From positions 3,528,156 to 3,592,155 of the forward strand of contig NZ_JH597773.1 in assembly GCF_000243335.1 (NCBI RefSeq): a stretch of DNA of 64,000 bases. Direction: 5' to 3'. Of this stretch, positions 43,564 to 52,045 are shown piece after piece. Within the stretch, counting starts at the first letter, position 1. Every line of letters starts with the position of its first letter. The notes under the pieces are model-generated. The model did no database searches and was not told the origin of the DNA. It saw only the letters and a program-made list of their open reading frames with translations. Source of the stretch: Leptonema illini DSM 21528 (GTDB lineage Bacteria > Spirochaetota > Leptospiria > Leptospirales > Leptonemataceae). A program made the translations under genes and the position numbers.

Positions 43564-43791
43564 TTACTTCGTTGCATCCCTCTCAAGGTTTAGAGGCGCT
43601 ATGATATCTTCATTGATCTGGATTTTCTTATCAAGGAAGCCGAACAATGGCTTTTCAGGAGCTGCGGTGACTGGAACGAGCCTCGCTACAGGTTTTCCAT
43701 GCTTGGTAATGATAACTTCTTCATGGAATTCATTCACGTGATCCATAAGGCTCAGGCATTTAGCTTTGAATTCTGCGGCAGAGATTATCAT
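43564..43791 (-). CDS. Phd/YefM-family antitoxin (no toxin partner)
   Basis: 75 aa from ATG 43791 (GGAGG 5-6 nt upstream). N-terminal Phd fold: MIISAAEFKAKCLSLMDHVN, VIITKHGKPVARLVPV; the C-terminal toxin-binding tail (DEDIIAPL-like, here NEDIIAPLNLE) is of the VapC-partner type. No PIN toxin follows; instead the HigB remnant begins at its stop codon. Orphan antitoxin, possibly after deletion of its toxin. Confidence 0.85.
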   Translation of the reverse strand: MIISAAEFKAKCLSLMDHVNEFHEEVIITKHGKPVARLVPVTAAPEKPLFGFLDKKIQINEDIIAPLNLERDATK

Positions 43792-43878
43792 ACTGGCCTC
43801 CAGTAGTCTTAATAGCATGGTCATATAGTATCAATAAAAGCTTTATACACAGGAAGCTCCAGTACTCAGACGTGTGGA

Positions 43879-44649
43879 TCAAACATGTCTGATGACCGAA
43901 GTATCGCGACCGAATAAACTGCCCAAATACTCTTCGATGTCAATTCTAATCGGCATCAAATACGTATTCAGCCCGTTCTTCTTACAGTAGCCAATTACAT
44001 CTTTTGCAAAAGATGTATTCCAATCCATCGTTAGCTTGAAGTCTTTCGGAAAATAGGCTCGATTTCTTGATTCCCAGTAGCTTTGAGACTTCTCCGTTAT
44101 TACGGGGCTGACTCCAATATAGACTTCCGTTCCGTGAAGTTTTTCTGTAAAAATATCTATAAGTCGTAAATCAAAGAATGGCTGCGTTAAAAAACCATCG
44201 GCTCCGGCGTCCTTTTTCATTTCGATATAATCAAATTCGTCTCTGATCCCTGCACGATACTGATCAACGGCAGCATAGACTTTTAATGAGGGGATTTCTT
44301 TCTTCAGCTTTTTTATCAGCTTTATGGATGTCGTAGGGAAGACCTTTTTTGACATATCAGCGGGTGGATCGCCTTTGATTACAACCACAGATGATATCTG
44401 GTTTTCACGAAGAAAAGTGATGATAGGATCGCAATTGTTAATATCAAAATCAATGGCACGAATGTGAGGGATAACATTGGAGAAAACAGATTTAACCGCC
44501 ACCGCTGCTTCCCAGCTTCGAGTCTCAAACCTCAACAGATCAGGGATATTTATTCCAGAAATCTGGCTGTAACTATTCTTAACGTAGCTTACTTCATTGA
44601 GAAGTGTGTTTACCTCTCTTGGAATAACTTCGAGCAGTATTTTATTCAT
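43879..44649 (-). CDS. Methylenetetrahydrofolate reductase family protein
   Basis: 256 aa TIM barrel. MetF-like blocks: LEVIPREVNTLLNEV (normally with the catalytic Glu), ISSVVVIKGDPP, then DAGADGFLTQPFFDLRLIDI. It is shorter and more divergent than MetF and may act on another folate or be a distant paralogue. It is more AT-rich than the core genes. It lies next to the cassette array (its start is 44 bp from an attC-like element) and may itself be a cassette. Confidence 0.8.
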   Translation of the reverse strand: MNKILLEVIPREVNTLLNEVSYVKNSYSQISGINIPDLLRFETRSWEAAVAVKSVFSNVIPHIRAIDFDINNCDPIITFLRENQISSVVVIKGDPPADMSKKVFPTTSIKLIKKLKKEIPSLKVYAAVDQYRAGIRDEFDYIEMKKDAGADGFLTQPFFDLRLIDIFTEKLHGTEVYIGVSPVITEKSQSYWESRNRAYFPKDFKLTMDWNTSFAKDVIGYCKKNGLNTYLMPIRIDIEEYLGSLFGRDTSVIRHV

Positions 44650-44692
44650 GGAGCATCCTTTTTATGTAATGAATTCTTTTTGAGATGGGGCC

Positions 44693-44767
44693 TTCGCATA
44701 TCGTTCTGGAACCCCCGAAGCAATGGACTACCGACTCGATCGGAGCGGGGGATTATTGAGTTTTGGG
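44693..44767 (-). repeat. attC-like recombination element 1
   Basis: Read on the minus strand: AAAACTCAATAATCCCCCGC at one end and GGGGGTTCCAGAACGATATG at the other, inverted CCCCCG/CGGGGG arms, 75 bp. The ends match those of the other attC-like elements at 45757-51209. The core is less perfect (GATATGC in place of GTTATGC). Confidence 0.6.
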
Positions 44768-44805
44768 AAGATACTGGCAATAATATGAAGCCATATAATT
44801 GTCAA

Positions 44806-45699
44806 CTATTTAGCCCCATATGCTGTTAAAAGCTCCTTTATCCTGGGATGCGTTTTGTTGGTTACATACTTCCACAATGACTTTGCAAATTCAATATTAT
44901 CAATATTAGCGCCGGCTTCTAACAAGGCTGATACTGCAAATAAAGAGTTGGATTTAATAGCATTCTCCAAAGGTGTTCCGGATATATCTTTAAAATTGAG
45001 ATCAGCGCCTCGTTCAATTGCCATTCTTAACAAGTCATTGTCTTTTGCCCAGATGGCTCGGTTGGTGAATGCAACATGATGAGTAAATACGTTGACATCA
45101 GCGCCACTTGACACTAAAGTTTTGGCCATTTCATATTCTCCAAGAGCCATTGCCCATATTAGCGGAGCCGGAAGTCCAGTCGGATGGTTGGGAAGGTAGA
45201 TGTTTAGGTTTGCTTCTAATGCGATTATTGTCTCCAGCATTACCATATTCTTATTGGTAATTGAACAGAGGATGCATGAGAGTCCTCGAAAATTCATTTG
45301 GTTGATATCAGCGCCCGCCTTATGCAGAATTTTGATAATTTCGATTCGATTGTTCATGGTAGCGGCGAGTATCGGGGTTATTCCATACTCATCTTGTTCG
45401 TTGACATCAGCCCCATGCCTTATCAGCAAGGAAACAATCTCACTGAAACCGTTAGCTGCAGCATAACTGAGAGGTGATCGGCCAATCACATCTTTTTGAT
45501 GAATATTGCCACCTCGGGAAATGAAAAGTTCGACGAGCTCATAGTATCCTTTTTCTGGCAAAACAGCAGCGATTAGCGGCGAAACGCCAGCAGAATCTTG
45601 AAAATTGACATCTGCCCCCTCTGTAATCAAAGATCTACATTTATTCAGGTTTCCCTTCTTTGCATACCGTAGCAGAGCCCGATTCTTAAGGAATAGCAT
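44806..45699 (-). CDS. Ankyrin-repeat protein
   Basis: 297 aa, about eight ankyrin repeats of 33 residues with the usual consensus (GRSPLSYAAANGFSEIVSLL, IRHGADVNEQDEYGITPILA). No signal peptide or extra domain. Mediates a protein contact; partner unknown. It is an unrelated single gene between two attC-like elements, as expected of an integron cassette. AT-rich compared with the flanking core genes. Confidence 0.88.
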   Translation of the reverse strand: MLFLKNRALLRYAKKGNLNKCRSLITEGADVNFQDSAGVSPLIAAVLPEKGYYELVELFISRGGNIHQKDVIGRSPLSYAAANGFSEIVSLLIRHGADVNEQDEYGITPILAATMNNRIEIIKILHKAGADINQMNFRGLSCILCSITNKNMVMLETIIALEANLNIYLPNHPTGLPAPLIWAMALGEYEMAKTLVSSGADVNVFTHHVAFTNRAIWAKDNDLLRMAIERGADLNFKDISGTPLENAIKSNSLFAVSALLEAGANIDNIEFAKSLWKYVTNKTHPRIKELLTAYGAK

Positions 45700-45756
45700 T
45701 GTTATCGATCTCCAGGTTATTACTTCAGTCTACGACGGAAATAAACCAAAACTTTT

Positions 45757-45840
45757 GCATTATGACCTGGATTACCGGAAGTTGGCCGGCCGAACAAGAA
45801 TGCCAGTGCCGACCCGAGCGGACAATCTCGGGGTTATACG
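45757..45840 (-). repeat. attC-like recombination element 2
   Basis: 84 bp. Minus strand: GTATAACCCCGAGATTGTCC ... CCGGTAATCCAGGTCATAAT. It shares the GATT...CCGGTAATCCAG arms with the others and lies 15 bp after the stop at 45855. Confidence 0.65.
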
Positions 45841-45854
45841 AAGCTTCAATATCC

Positions 45855-46544
45855 TTAATCCAACCCGATAGCATTTCCATAGACCCACCCACAATCATAA
45901 AATAAATTGCCCGCCATCTGCTCTCCGGGAAAACAAACATGATACCAGAAGTGCTGTAATCCATGTACGCTATCCTTTTCGTAGGATTGATAATCTATGA
46001 AGCCCACGACGCTCTTTTGATTCTTCAGCAGCTTTCTTTTAAAGACTATCTTTGATTTTGCGGATGGATCTTCGCGAAATAATGCCGTACCGATCAGAGT
46101 TATTTCTGTCTCTGAATGCGCATCGCCGTCAAGAACAACAATGGGAGTAGAGCCCCAGTATCGAATAGAGCCGACAGCCGGTTCGGAATCGTCGGCTCCA
46201 AAACGAATTTGAGCGAGGTTGCAGACCAAAAAGACCGTAAAGAGTCTGTGCCGAGAATCCTCGGCTATGCGGCATTCAAGCGTGCCGTGTTTCTTGAATG
46301 GCTCCCAGAGCCTGAGATCCGGACTTGCTGTTAAAAGAACCACATCCGAATGTATTTCGAAGGCACCTGAACCAAGCTGGCCAAAGGGACCTTGAGCAAG
46401 GAAGGTGCCATCCTGGTTAAAAGTAATTGATTCGGCGTCGCCAACCCATGCTCGCCCCAGCAGGTACTCTTCGTTCAGGACCGGCCGGGCCTGAAGGCGA
46501 CTTGAGAGTGCAAGAAGGAGTATGAGGGACCATTTGATTTTCAT
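45855..46544 (-). CDS. Exported protein of unknown function
   Basis: 229 aa from ATG 46544. Signal peptide KIKWSLILLLALSSRLQA. The mature part contains repeated beta-strand patterns (ESITFNQDGTFLAQGPFGQL, GSGAFEIHSDVVLLT) and five Cys; no family recognised. A single gene in the cassette array, same strand as its neighbours. Confidence 0.65.
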   Translation of the reverse strand: MKIKWSLILLLALSSRLQARPVLNEEYLLGRAWVGDAESITFNQDGTFLAQGPFGQLGSGAFEIHSDVVLLTASPDLRLWEPFKKHGTLECRIAEDSRHRLFTVFLVCNLAQIRFGADDSEPAVGSIRYWGSTPIVVLDGDAHSETEITLIGTALFREDPSAKSKIVFKRKLLKNQKSVVGFIDYQSYEKDSVHGLQHFWYHVCFPGEQMAGNLFYDCGWVYGNAIGLD

Positions 46545-46894
46545 GGATATCGAATGCCGCATTGCCGGACGAGACTGAGGGCTGACTGCCGGAGGCCGCA
46601 GCGGCAAAATTCCGTTTATGCGAAGTTTCGTCATAAACTTCTAATAATGAGCCCGGACTTGAGTGAGCGGTGATCCCACCACCTTACCAAGTCTCTGTAA
46701 CTCTTCCTCATTTAGATTTCTCGCAATATTTGAGTCATGAATGGCAATTTCAAAAGAGGCAAATCCCGCAGGCCATTCCAATATGAGGCGAATGAAAGCA
46801 ATTTCATTATTACAGCATGGCATGGTAATGTGGTGGGTTGGCAGGTCAGATTCGTCTATTACGTCTACAGCTGTGTACCACCAGTCTGAAATCT

Positions 46895-48272
46895 GATTAT
46901 GTCCCGAATTTAGTTAGAGTTTGAAAAGGCGGAACCCTGGCCCAAAGTGGGCCGAACACCACATTCCCTTACGGAGGGTTCCAGATGAAGAAGAACGAAC
47001 GGGCAGAAACCAGTCAAACACAAAGCCTTACGGCCGAAGGTTTTCGGGATTATATTCGAACCAGCCTCGATGCTCGAGTGCGCGAATTTGCACTCGGTTA
47101 CGTAGGAGCTTTGATTCTCGAAGAAATCGAAACGTTATGCGGCAAGACAGGGGAGCATAAGAGAGGCCGTGGTCTTGCCCATCGAGGCGGCAGCCAGCGT
47201 GGTTCCATTGTGCTCGATGGTGAAAGGGTGGCCATCCAGAGGCCCAGAGCTCGAAGCAATGGCAAGGAAGTGAAGCTGGAGCGATATGAGATCCTTCAGG
47301 ATCGCTCTGATCTTCGCGAGCATGTTGAGCGCCTGATGCTGGCAGGCATCAGCACCCGGAACTATGAAAAGACGCTGAGAAAGACAGAAGCCTCTCTCGG
47401 CCTTTCGCGGAGTGCGGTTTCGCGGGAGTTTGTGAAGTCCAGCCGTGAGTCGCTCAATCATTTGAATTCACGCAGGTTTCCTGATCAGACATTCTGGTGT
47501 ATTGTTCTTGATGGCATCGTATTCGGCGGCTCTGTCGTAATCGTTGCTCTCGGGGTCGATACGGCCGGAAACAAGCATTTTCTGGGCATTTCTGAGGGGT
47601 CTACAGAGAATGCTGATAGCGCACTCAGTGTCCTTCAATCAATCGAGAGCCGTGATATCCGCTTCACAGATCGTGTGCTTGTCGTCATGGATGGATCAAA
47701 GGCTCTTGAAAAAGCGGCCAGAGAGTTCTTCGGAAAGAAGGCAGAGATCCAACTCTGCTACCTTCATAAACAGAGAAATGTTCTTGCCAAGCTCCCACGA
47801 AAGTATCATACAGAATTCTGCAAGAGATACAAGCAGGCATTCAGTGCAAACAGTTACGAAGATGTCGCAAGCGAGATGCGGTCCGTTCTATCATGGCTCG
47901 AATCCATCAGCTACAGTGCCTCCCAGAGCCTTCAGGAGGGCTTAGAGACGCTGTTAACGCTGCATCGCATCAATATGCCGCCGAAGTTGAGAACATCCTT
48001 CTACACAACCAATCTGATCGATTCGGCATTTTCGAATCCCAGGTCTCAGCTTAACCGGGTTAAACGGTCAAGGCCGCAGACAGACCAGGTGCTCCGATGG
48101 GTCGGTAGTCTCCTGCTATCACAGGAGGAACAATTCCGTAAGGTGCGGTCATACACTCACATCCATGAGTTCTTAAACACCTTCCTGGATAAAAAGATTG
48201 ACGAGCGGATCTCGGCATAGGATGCATTCAGTGGGTCCCGCCTCAAAGTCTAACTATCACTGGGACATAGTC
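46895..48272 (+). mobile_element. IS256-family insertion sequence
   Basis: About 1378 bp. Terminal inverted repeats share TATGTCCC and, further in, TAGTTAGA-TTTGA-GGCGG-ACC. Direct repeats CTGAAATCT lie at 46886-46894 and 48273-48281. One transposase gene. Complete and probably mobile. Confidence 0.92.
46985..48220 (+). CDS. IS256-family transposase
   Basis: 411 aa DDE transposase of the mutator type. Catalytic Asp residues in FWCIVLDGIVFGG and VLVVMDGSKALEKA; the conserved CYLHKQRNVLAKLP block follows, and the C-terminal Glu region is in the segment with FYTTNLIDSAFSNPR. GGAGG lies 7 bp before the ATG. Intact, so it could move itself. Confidence 0.93.
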   Translation: MKKNERAETSQTQSLTAEGFRDYIRTSLDARVREFALGYVGALILEEIETLCGKTGEHKRGRGLAHRGGSQRGSIVLDGERVAIQRPRARSNGKEVKLERYEILQDRSDLREHVERLMLAGISTRNYEKTLRKTEASLGLSRSAVSREFVKSSRESLNHLNSRRFPDQTFWCIVLDGIVFGGSVVIVALGVDTAGNKHFLGISEGSTENADSALSVLQSIESRDIRFTDRVLVVMDGSKALEKAAREFFGKKAEIQLCYLHKQRNVLAKLPRKYHTEFCKRYKQAFSANSYEDVASEMRSVLSWLESISYSASQSLQEGLETLLTLHRINMPPKLRTSFYTTNLIDSAFSNPRSQLNRVKRSRPQTDQVLRWVGSLLLSQEEQFRKVRSYTHIHEFLNTFLDKKIDERISA

Positions 48273-48630
48273 CTGAAATCTTCTCATCATGTAACTCCAG
48301 CTTCGAACGACACTCAGGGCAGATCACTCTTTCGAAATTTTCCCCCTGATCGATGAATCGCATTTTATTGTAGAAATCGATCTCGATTTCGCCGGCGTCG
48401 GGCAGCATGTTTTCCACCAGCTCGCGAAGTCGGCTTTCAACATCTCTTGTCGGGATGTAGTGGGGACCTATAGGAATAACTCGAAGCATATCAAGTGACA
48501 TTACTTTCCTCCGAATGACTTTCGAATAACGACCTGACTTCCCGACGGCCCACCTTCCGGCTGTGGTCGGAACCCGGGCGGCCCGTGCCGCATAGCCGGC
48601 ATCCGTTGGCATAGACGAAGCGCCACCCAA

Positions 48631-49035
48631 CTAAACAAAGTATCCCTGTGTAGCAACACGCTTGATAAAGCCACTAAAAGAACTGCCTAAAACAATAATA
48701 TCATTGTAGTCGAACATAAAAGGTATCAGGACATAATCTATCCGATTTTCGTCTCTCAAGTCGAACGCTAAGGCTTCACCTCCACCGTTGGATCCAAAAA
48801 GAAATATTCCTGGAGCATTTTCGTCAACATGATATTCGGCATTTGTTTGCATTAAGTCCTCGCCCCGGTAAAGGATCATATACTCTGCACCAACGAAGCC
48901 TTCACCACCGTTTGAGATCTTAAGAAATTCTATATAGTCAGGGGGCAGCGTTTTAGGAAGCTTGAGTCTATCAAGACGCTCAGAGTCGACACCTTCATTC
49001 CTGCGAAAGTCCCTTAAGTATTCTATATAATCCAT
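48631..49035 (-). CDS. SMI1/KNR4 family protein
   Basis: 134 aa. Fold features: LPKTLPPDYIEFLKISNGGE, then LFGSNGGGEALAFDL and FMFDYNDIIVLGSSFSGFIK. In bacteria SUKH-type proteins of this group often act as immunity proteins against secreted toxins; no toxin gene is next to it here. A cassette-like single gene in the array. Confidence 0.85.
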   Translation of the reverse strand: MDYIEYLRDFRRNEGVDSERLDRLKLPKTLPPDYIEFLKISNGGEGFVGAEYMILYRGEDLMQTNAEYHVDENAPGIFLFGSNGGGEALAFDLRDENRIDYVLIPFMFDYNDIIVLGSSFSGFIKRVATQGYFV

Positions 49036-49060
49036 GGTTGCCTATTATTACCAACTATTT

Positions 49061-49167
49061 GCGTAACCGATATTGGTCGCCCGCTGGCGGACCGTTTGTT
49101 TGCCGCCCGCGCCGTTGTCCCGAAGCGAGAGGGACCTGAGCGGAGCGGGTAATCTTTGAGTTACCCG
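49061..49167 (-). repeat. attC-like recombination element 3
   Basis: 107 bp. Minus strand begins GGGTAACTCAAAGATTACCC and ends GACCAATATCGGTTACGC. The 18 bases AACTCAAAGATTACCCGC are identical to elements 4 and 6. It lies between the SMI1 gene and the next cassette gene. Confidence 0.7.
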
Positions 49168-49248
49168 TATATGTGAATGAAATCCATCGTTAACTAAATT
49201 AATCATGTTACAATTGAAAGATCGTTGTTCCTGTACTCTTGCTTCCAG

Positions 49249-49590
49249 TCACATTTTAAAATTTGTATCAACAAACATCTGAACAAACTGCATCGGTGTA
49301 AGTTCTAAGTTCTTTTCTCTGGCAATCTTTTGATTGTTTTGCCTCATCGCATTTATTATATCCTTAATATTGTCTGGAAGTTGAAGCTCTTGAATAATGA
49401 CCTCTTCCCATGTTCCATTCTTAGAAAATGTTTGTTGCAATTTGGGAGTCATTTCAACCAACAAAGCCTCCTGAGATGGATCTAATTCATTTATGCTTTT
49501 CAGCACAAATGAATCTACTATCTTTAGTAACGGCTTTCCGGCATATCGATCCACAATTTCTTCTTTTTTCCCAAAGTCGAATAGTCCCAT
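49249..49590 (-). CDS. Small soluble protein of unknown function
   Basis: 113 aa, helical, no signal peptide. Starts GLFDFGKKEEIVDRYAGKPL, followed by amphipathic helices; no family recognised. AT-rich. Cassette position between elements 3 and 4. Confidence 0.65.
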   Translation of the reverse strand: MGLFDFGKKEEIVDRYAGKPLLKIVDSFVLKSINELDPSQEALLVEMTPKLQQTFSKNGTWEEVIIQELQLPDNIKDIINAMRQNNQKIAREKNLELTPMQFVQMFVDTNFKM

Positions 49591-49647
49591 TCAGTTTCTC
49601 CGTTTGTACTTTATTTAAACAATTAAAAATGCTATAGTTCACACTTT

Positions 49648-49731
49648 CGTCTAACGTTCTGGATTACCCAAAGTCGCCCGCCCACCGTGCAGAGAATTTG
49701 TCTGCGGCGCGGGTAATCTTTGAGTTATGCG
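49648..49731 (-). repeat. attC-like recombination element 4
   Basis: 84 bp and the most typical copy. Minus strand: GCATAACTCAAAGATTACCC at the 5' end, GGGTAATCCAGAACGTTAGAC at the 3' end. GTTAGAC fits the attC core GTTRRRY exactly. GATTACCC/GGGTAATC form the inner arms. Confidence 0.78.
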
Positions 49732-49753
49732 CAGTCACAGGCTTCTTCCGTTA

Positions 49754-50440
49754 TCACTGACAATTAGATATGATCAATTTGGGATCGATGGTTTTGAAAA
49801 CATGTCGGTATTTCTCCGTAAAGGATTTTGCTTCATGGCATTCCCCCAGAAAGGCAAGGCTCGATATAATGGATTGGGCAAGAAATTCAGACGAAGGATG
49901 CTTTGAAAATTCTGCCCTCGCCCATTTAACGCGCTCATAGTGGACCTTTGCGTAATCAAGACTGACAGGGTTAGATTTTTCAATGATGGCATTCATAGTA
50001 GCTGGTTCAGGAGAGTAAATCCCAAGTGAAAGTGAATCAACGAATTCTTGATTCAATGAAGCTACACCTAAGACAGTATTATCAAAGCCTATGGCAATTT
50101 GTTTTCCATTATTGTTTTTGCTAAAGTTCCAGACTTTCGTGTATGACTCAGGTTTAAAAAAGAAAGAAATCCGTATCCTATCAGGAGATCCCTCAATCGG
50201 ATATTTCGGTGCTTCGGTGATGTCAATGTACTGAATGTCATGGGATTCAATGGCAGAATTTATCAGGCTATATTTTGTTCCTTTTGAGTCGATTTTTGTA
50301 CCCGTTTCAGTTTCATATACCATTCCAATAAAGTACTTGAGATTGTTCGGGATATAGGAGCCGTATGGAGCTTTATTGGTCCCAGCGCAAGAAGATGCAA
50401 AAATCATTAAGAGGATAAATGGTTTTATGGCTTTTTTCAT
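49754..50440 (-). CDS. Putative lipoprotein
   Basis: 228 aa. Signal peptide KKAIKPFILLMIFASSC with lipobox ASSC. The mature part has no domain known to me; Cys residues near the C-terminus (LGECHEAKS, SNC) may pair. AT-rich cassette gene between elements 4 and 5. Confidence 0.7.
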   Translation of the reverse strand: MKKAIKPFILLMIFASSCAGTNKAPYGSYIPNNLKYFIGMVYETETGTKIDSKGTKYSLINSAIESHDIQYIDITEAPKYPIEGSPDRIRISFFFKPESYTKVWNFSKNNNGKQIAIGFDNTVLGVASLNQEFVDSLSLGIYSPEPATMNAIIEKSNPVSLDYAKVHYERVKWARAEFSKHPSSEFLAQSIISSLAFLGECHEAKSFTEKYRHVFKTIDPKLIISNCQ

Positions 50441-50458
50441 AATTTCTACCTGTGATTG

Positions 50459-50620
50459 CGTTTAACGTTATGGTTTTATATGACGTTTTGCGTCCCGCAG
50501 GGTTGGCGCAGCTTTTGCTGTCCTACCCAATATTTATTCTATCACAAGCAAATGATGTGACAAGACAAAATGTGCCCGAAGGCCCAAGGCGAAGCCGCTG
50601 CATATAAATCCTGTTATGTG
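50459..50620 (-). repeat. attC-like recombination element 5
   Basis: 162 bp. Minus strand: CATAACAGGATTTATATG ... CATATAAAACCATAACGTTAAAC. The core GTTAAAC fits GTTRRRY, and the inner arms GGATTTATATG/CATATAAAACC pair with one mismatch. The inner arms differ from the other elements while the architecture is the same, as natural attC sites do. Confidence 0.7.
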
Positions 50621-50649
50621 ATTTTACCTGGCCGGACGTTGTGTGTTTA

Positions 50650-50982
50650 TCACAACAATCGATATTCAAGTAATGCATCATTCCAAATTAAATCTTGATT
50701 AATTCTTATATTTCTTAAAATAATTTCTCGTAATGATTCTTGATCATCAAGATGTTTTTCATAGATCTCTCTAAAAGTTTTGGAGTCATTTTCATCCATG
50801 GGTGCAGCTTTTTCAGGAAGCTGACAACAACCATAACCATCGAATGAAATTCTCTTTAGAATTATTAAATCATTTTGATGATCATTGAAATCAATAAATA
50901 CCGAGTCATCATAGCAACCTATACAATAGTCAGCAGGTCTTGATGGTGGCATTGATGCTATTCTAAATTGTTGATTGTTCAT
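50650..50982 (-). CDS. Small protein of unknown function
   Basis: 110 aa from ATG 50982. Cys-containing N-terminal part (YCIGCYDDSVFIDFNDHQND, YGCCQLPEKAAP) suggests a small metal-binding or immunity-type fold. No family assigned. Cassette position between elements 5 and 6. Confidence 0.6.
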   Translation of the reverse strand: MNNQQFRIASMPPSRPADYCIGCYDDSVFIDFNDHQNDLIILKRISFDGYGCCQLPEKAAPMDENDSKTFREIYEKHLDDQESLREIILRNIRINQDLIWNDALLEYRLL

Positions 50983-51026
50983 TTCATAATTGATCCTTTT
51001 TTGGAATAGAGCAGCCAAGTAATTTC

Positions 51027-51209
51027 ACATAACGTTCTGGATTACCCGAAGTTGACCGGCCGCAAGGCCGGACAATTTGTCTGTAGCGCGTTCCGGTGTG
51101 CGCCATTTGAATTTTCCCAATTGGCGCATATCCGGACCCCGCGAAGCGGGGAGCGCAAAGACCGGAGCGAAGGCGACCCGAGCGGAGCGGGTAATCTTTG
51201 AGTTATGCG
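51027..51209 (-). repeat. attC-like recombination element 6
   Basis: 183 bp. Minus strand: GCATAACTCAAAGATTACCC ... CGGGTAATCCAGAACGTTAT. Its ends are the same as those of element 4, with a longer middle that contains nested hairpins (CCCCGC/GCGGGG, CCGGCC/GGCCGG). Confidence 0.75.
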
Positions 51210-51215
51210 AAGTGT

Positions 51216-51833
51216 TCATTTGTTCAGCGGTATTTGTGGACTAAGGTATTTTTCGAAGGAGGTTATGTAATATTCATGGAAGTTCTCCAGGGATTGAAGA
51301 TCGAATGTAGATATGCTGTTGCTAACCATGAAGCATTTGTCGTTTCCACCTTTCAAAATGATGCGGATAGTATCATAGTATCGCGGTATTTCATCGTGCA
51401 ATAGTGTACTCCTTCGGAACTCGGCTTCGATAATAAGATTGTTCGGATCTTCAATTGTTAATTTGGACACAGCAATTGTTATGAACCTGTCATCAGGTTT
51501 CCGGTTTTCCTGGCCACCGTTGATCATTTCGCTGAAGCATTTGTTTTTCGGAACCTCGCTAATGTAGATCTGCCAATGGGTATCAACGATGCCAGGTTTT
51601 TGATGTCTGGGATCAAAGTTGAAAAGATAATAATGGTAGTTAGGGGGGGCAGGATTAGCCCATTTGTGTATTGTCCATGTATTCGGAGCTCTTATTTTAA
51701 AGGAAGGCGTGGGATACTTGCTATCGATTGATATTATTGTAGATGGTAAGTTGGGGTCGAGATACGGTGGATTCTCTGCGGAAAGGGGTACTGCAATGAA
51801 CGAAAAGAATAGAAGTGAGATTCTTAAATGCAT
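51216..51833 (-). CDS. Exported protein of unknown function
   Basis: 205 aa. Signal peptide HLRISLLFFSFIAVPLSA. Mature part with DPNLPSTIISIDSKYPTPSF and a Cys pair (NKCFSEM, DKCFMVS); no known family. First gene of the visible array on the minus strand. The stop is 6 bp before element 6. Confidence 0.65.
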   Translation of the reverse strand: MHLRISLLFFSFIAVPLSAENPPYLDPNLPSTIISIDSKYPTPSFKIRAPNTWTIHKWANPAPPNYHYYLFNFDPRHQKPGIVDTHWQIYISEVPKNKCFSEMINGGQENRKPDDRFITIAVSKLTIEDPNNLIIEAEFRRSTLLHDEIPRYYDTIRIILKGGNDKCFMVSNSISTFDLQSLENFHEYYITSFEKYLSPQIPLNK

Positions 51834-51895
51834 TTTGGAGCTCCATACCCTAAGGAATTGAATTTGTATTGATAATCCACTGATTGCTGAACATT

Positions 51896-51917
51896 GCGCA
51901 TAACTTGTCTTACCCGC
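51896..51917 (-). repeat. Half of an attC/attI-like site at the array end
   Basis: Minus strand GCGGGTAAGACAAGTTATGC, the right-hand end of the element type, with core GTTATGC. No matching left half is seen in 51918-52040, which is C-rich and featureless. It may be an attI remnant or a truncated attC. Confidence 0.5.
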
Positions 51918-52045
51918 ATTCCCCGCCCCCGCCTGACCCGCTCTCCAATCCTATCCTCTCTGCCCATCTCTGTCAATCACACTTTGCCCGATTGCCTGAC
52001 CCGCCCCATCCGCCCTGCCCTTTTTGCGTTTGACGCTCCTCTCGT

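Larger units (their letters stand above)
46641..48501 (-). pseudogene. Zinc-ribbon-like gene split by an IS256-family element
   Basis: The 5' part (48501-48273) begins MSLDMLRVIPIGPHYIPTRD and reads through CPECRSKLELHDEKIS. The 3' part (46894-46641) continues DWWYTAVDVIDESDLP ... MPCCNNEIAFIRLILEW to a stop at 46641. If the element and one copy of the 9-bp duplication are removed, both parts join in frame as one protein of about 155 aa with CPEC and PCC pairs that could bind zinc. GGAGG precedes the ATG. No other damage is visible, so the insertion is recent. Confidence 0.85.

Noticed and set aside
44693-51209. REP/BIME-type intergenic repeats as the explanation for the attC-like elements
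   Set aside because: The elements have one orientation, one per gene, variable middles, and ends matching the attC core rule. This is better explained by cassettes, though a genome-wide search is needed to be certain.
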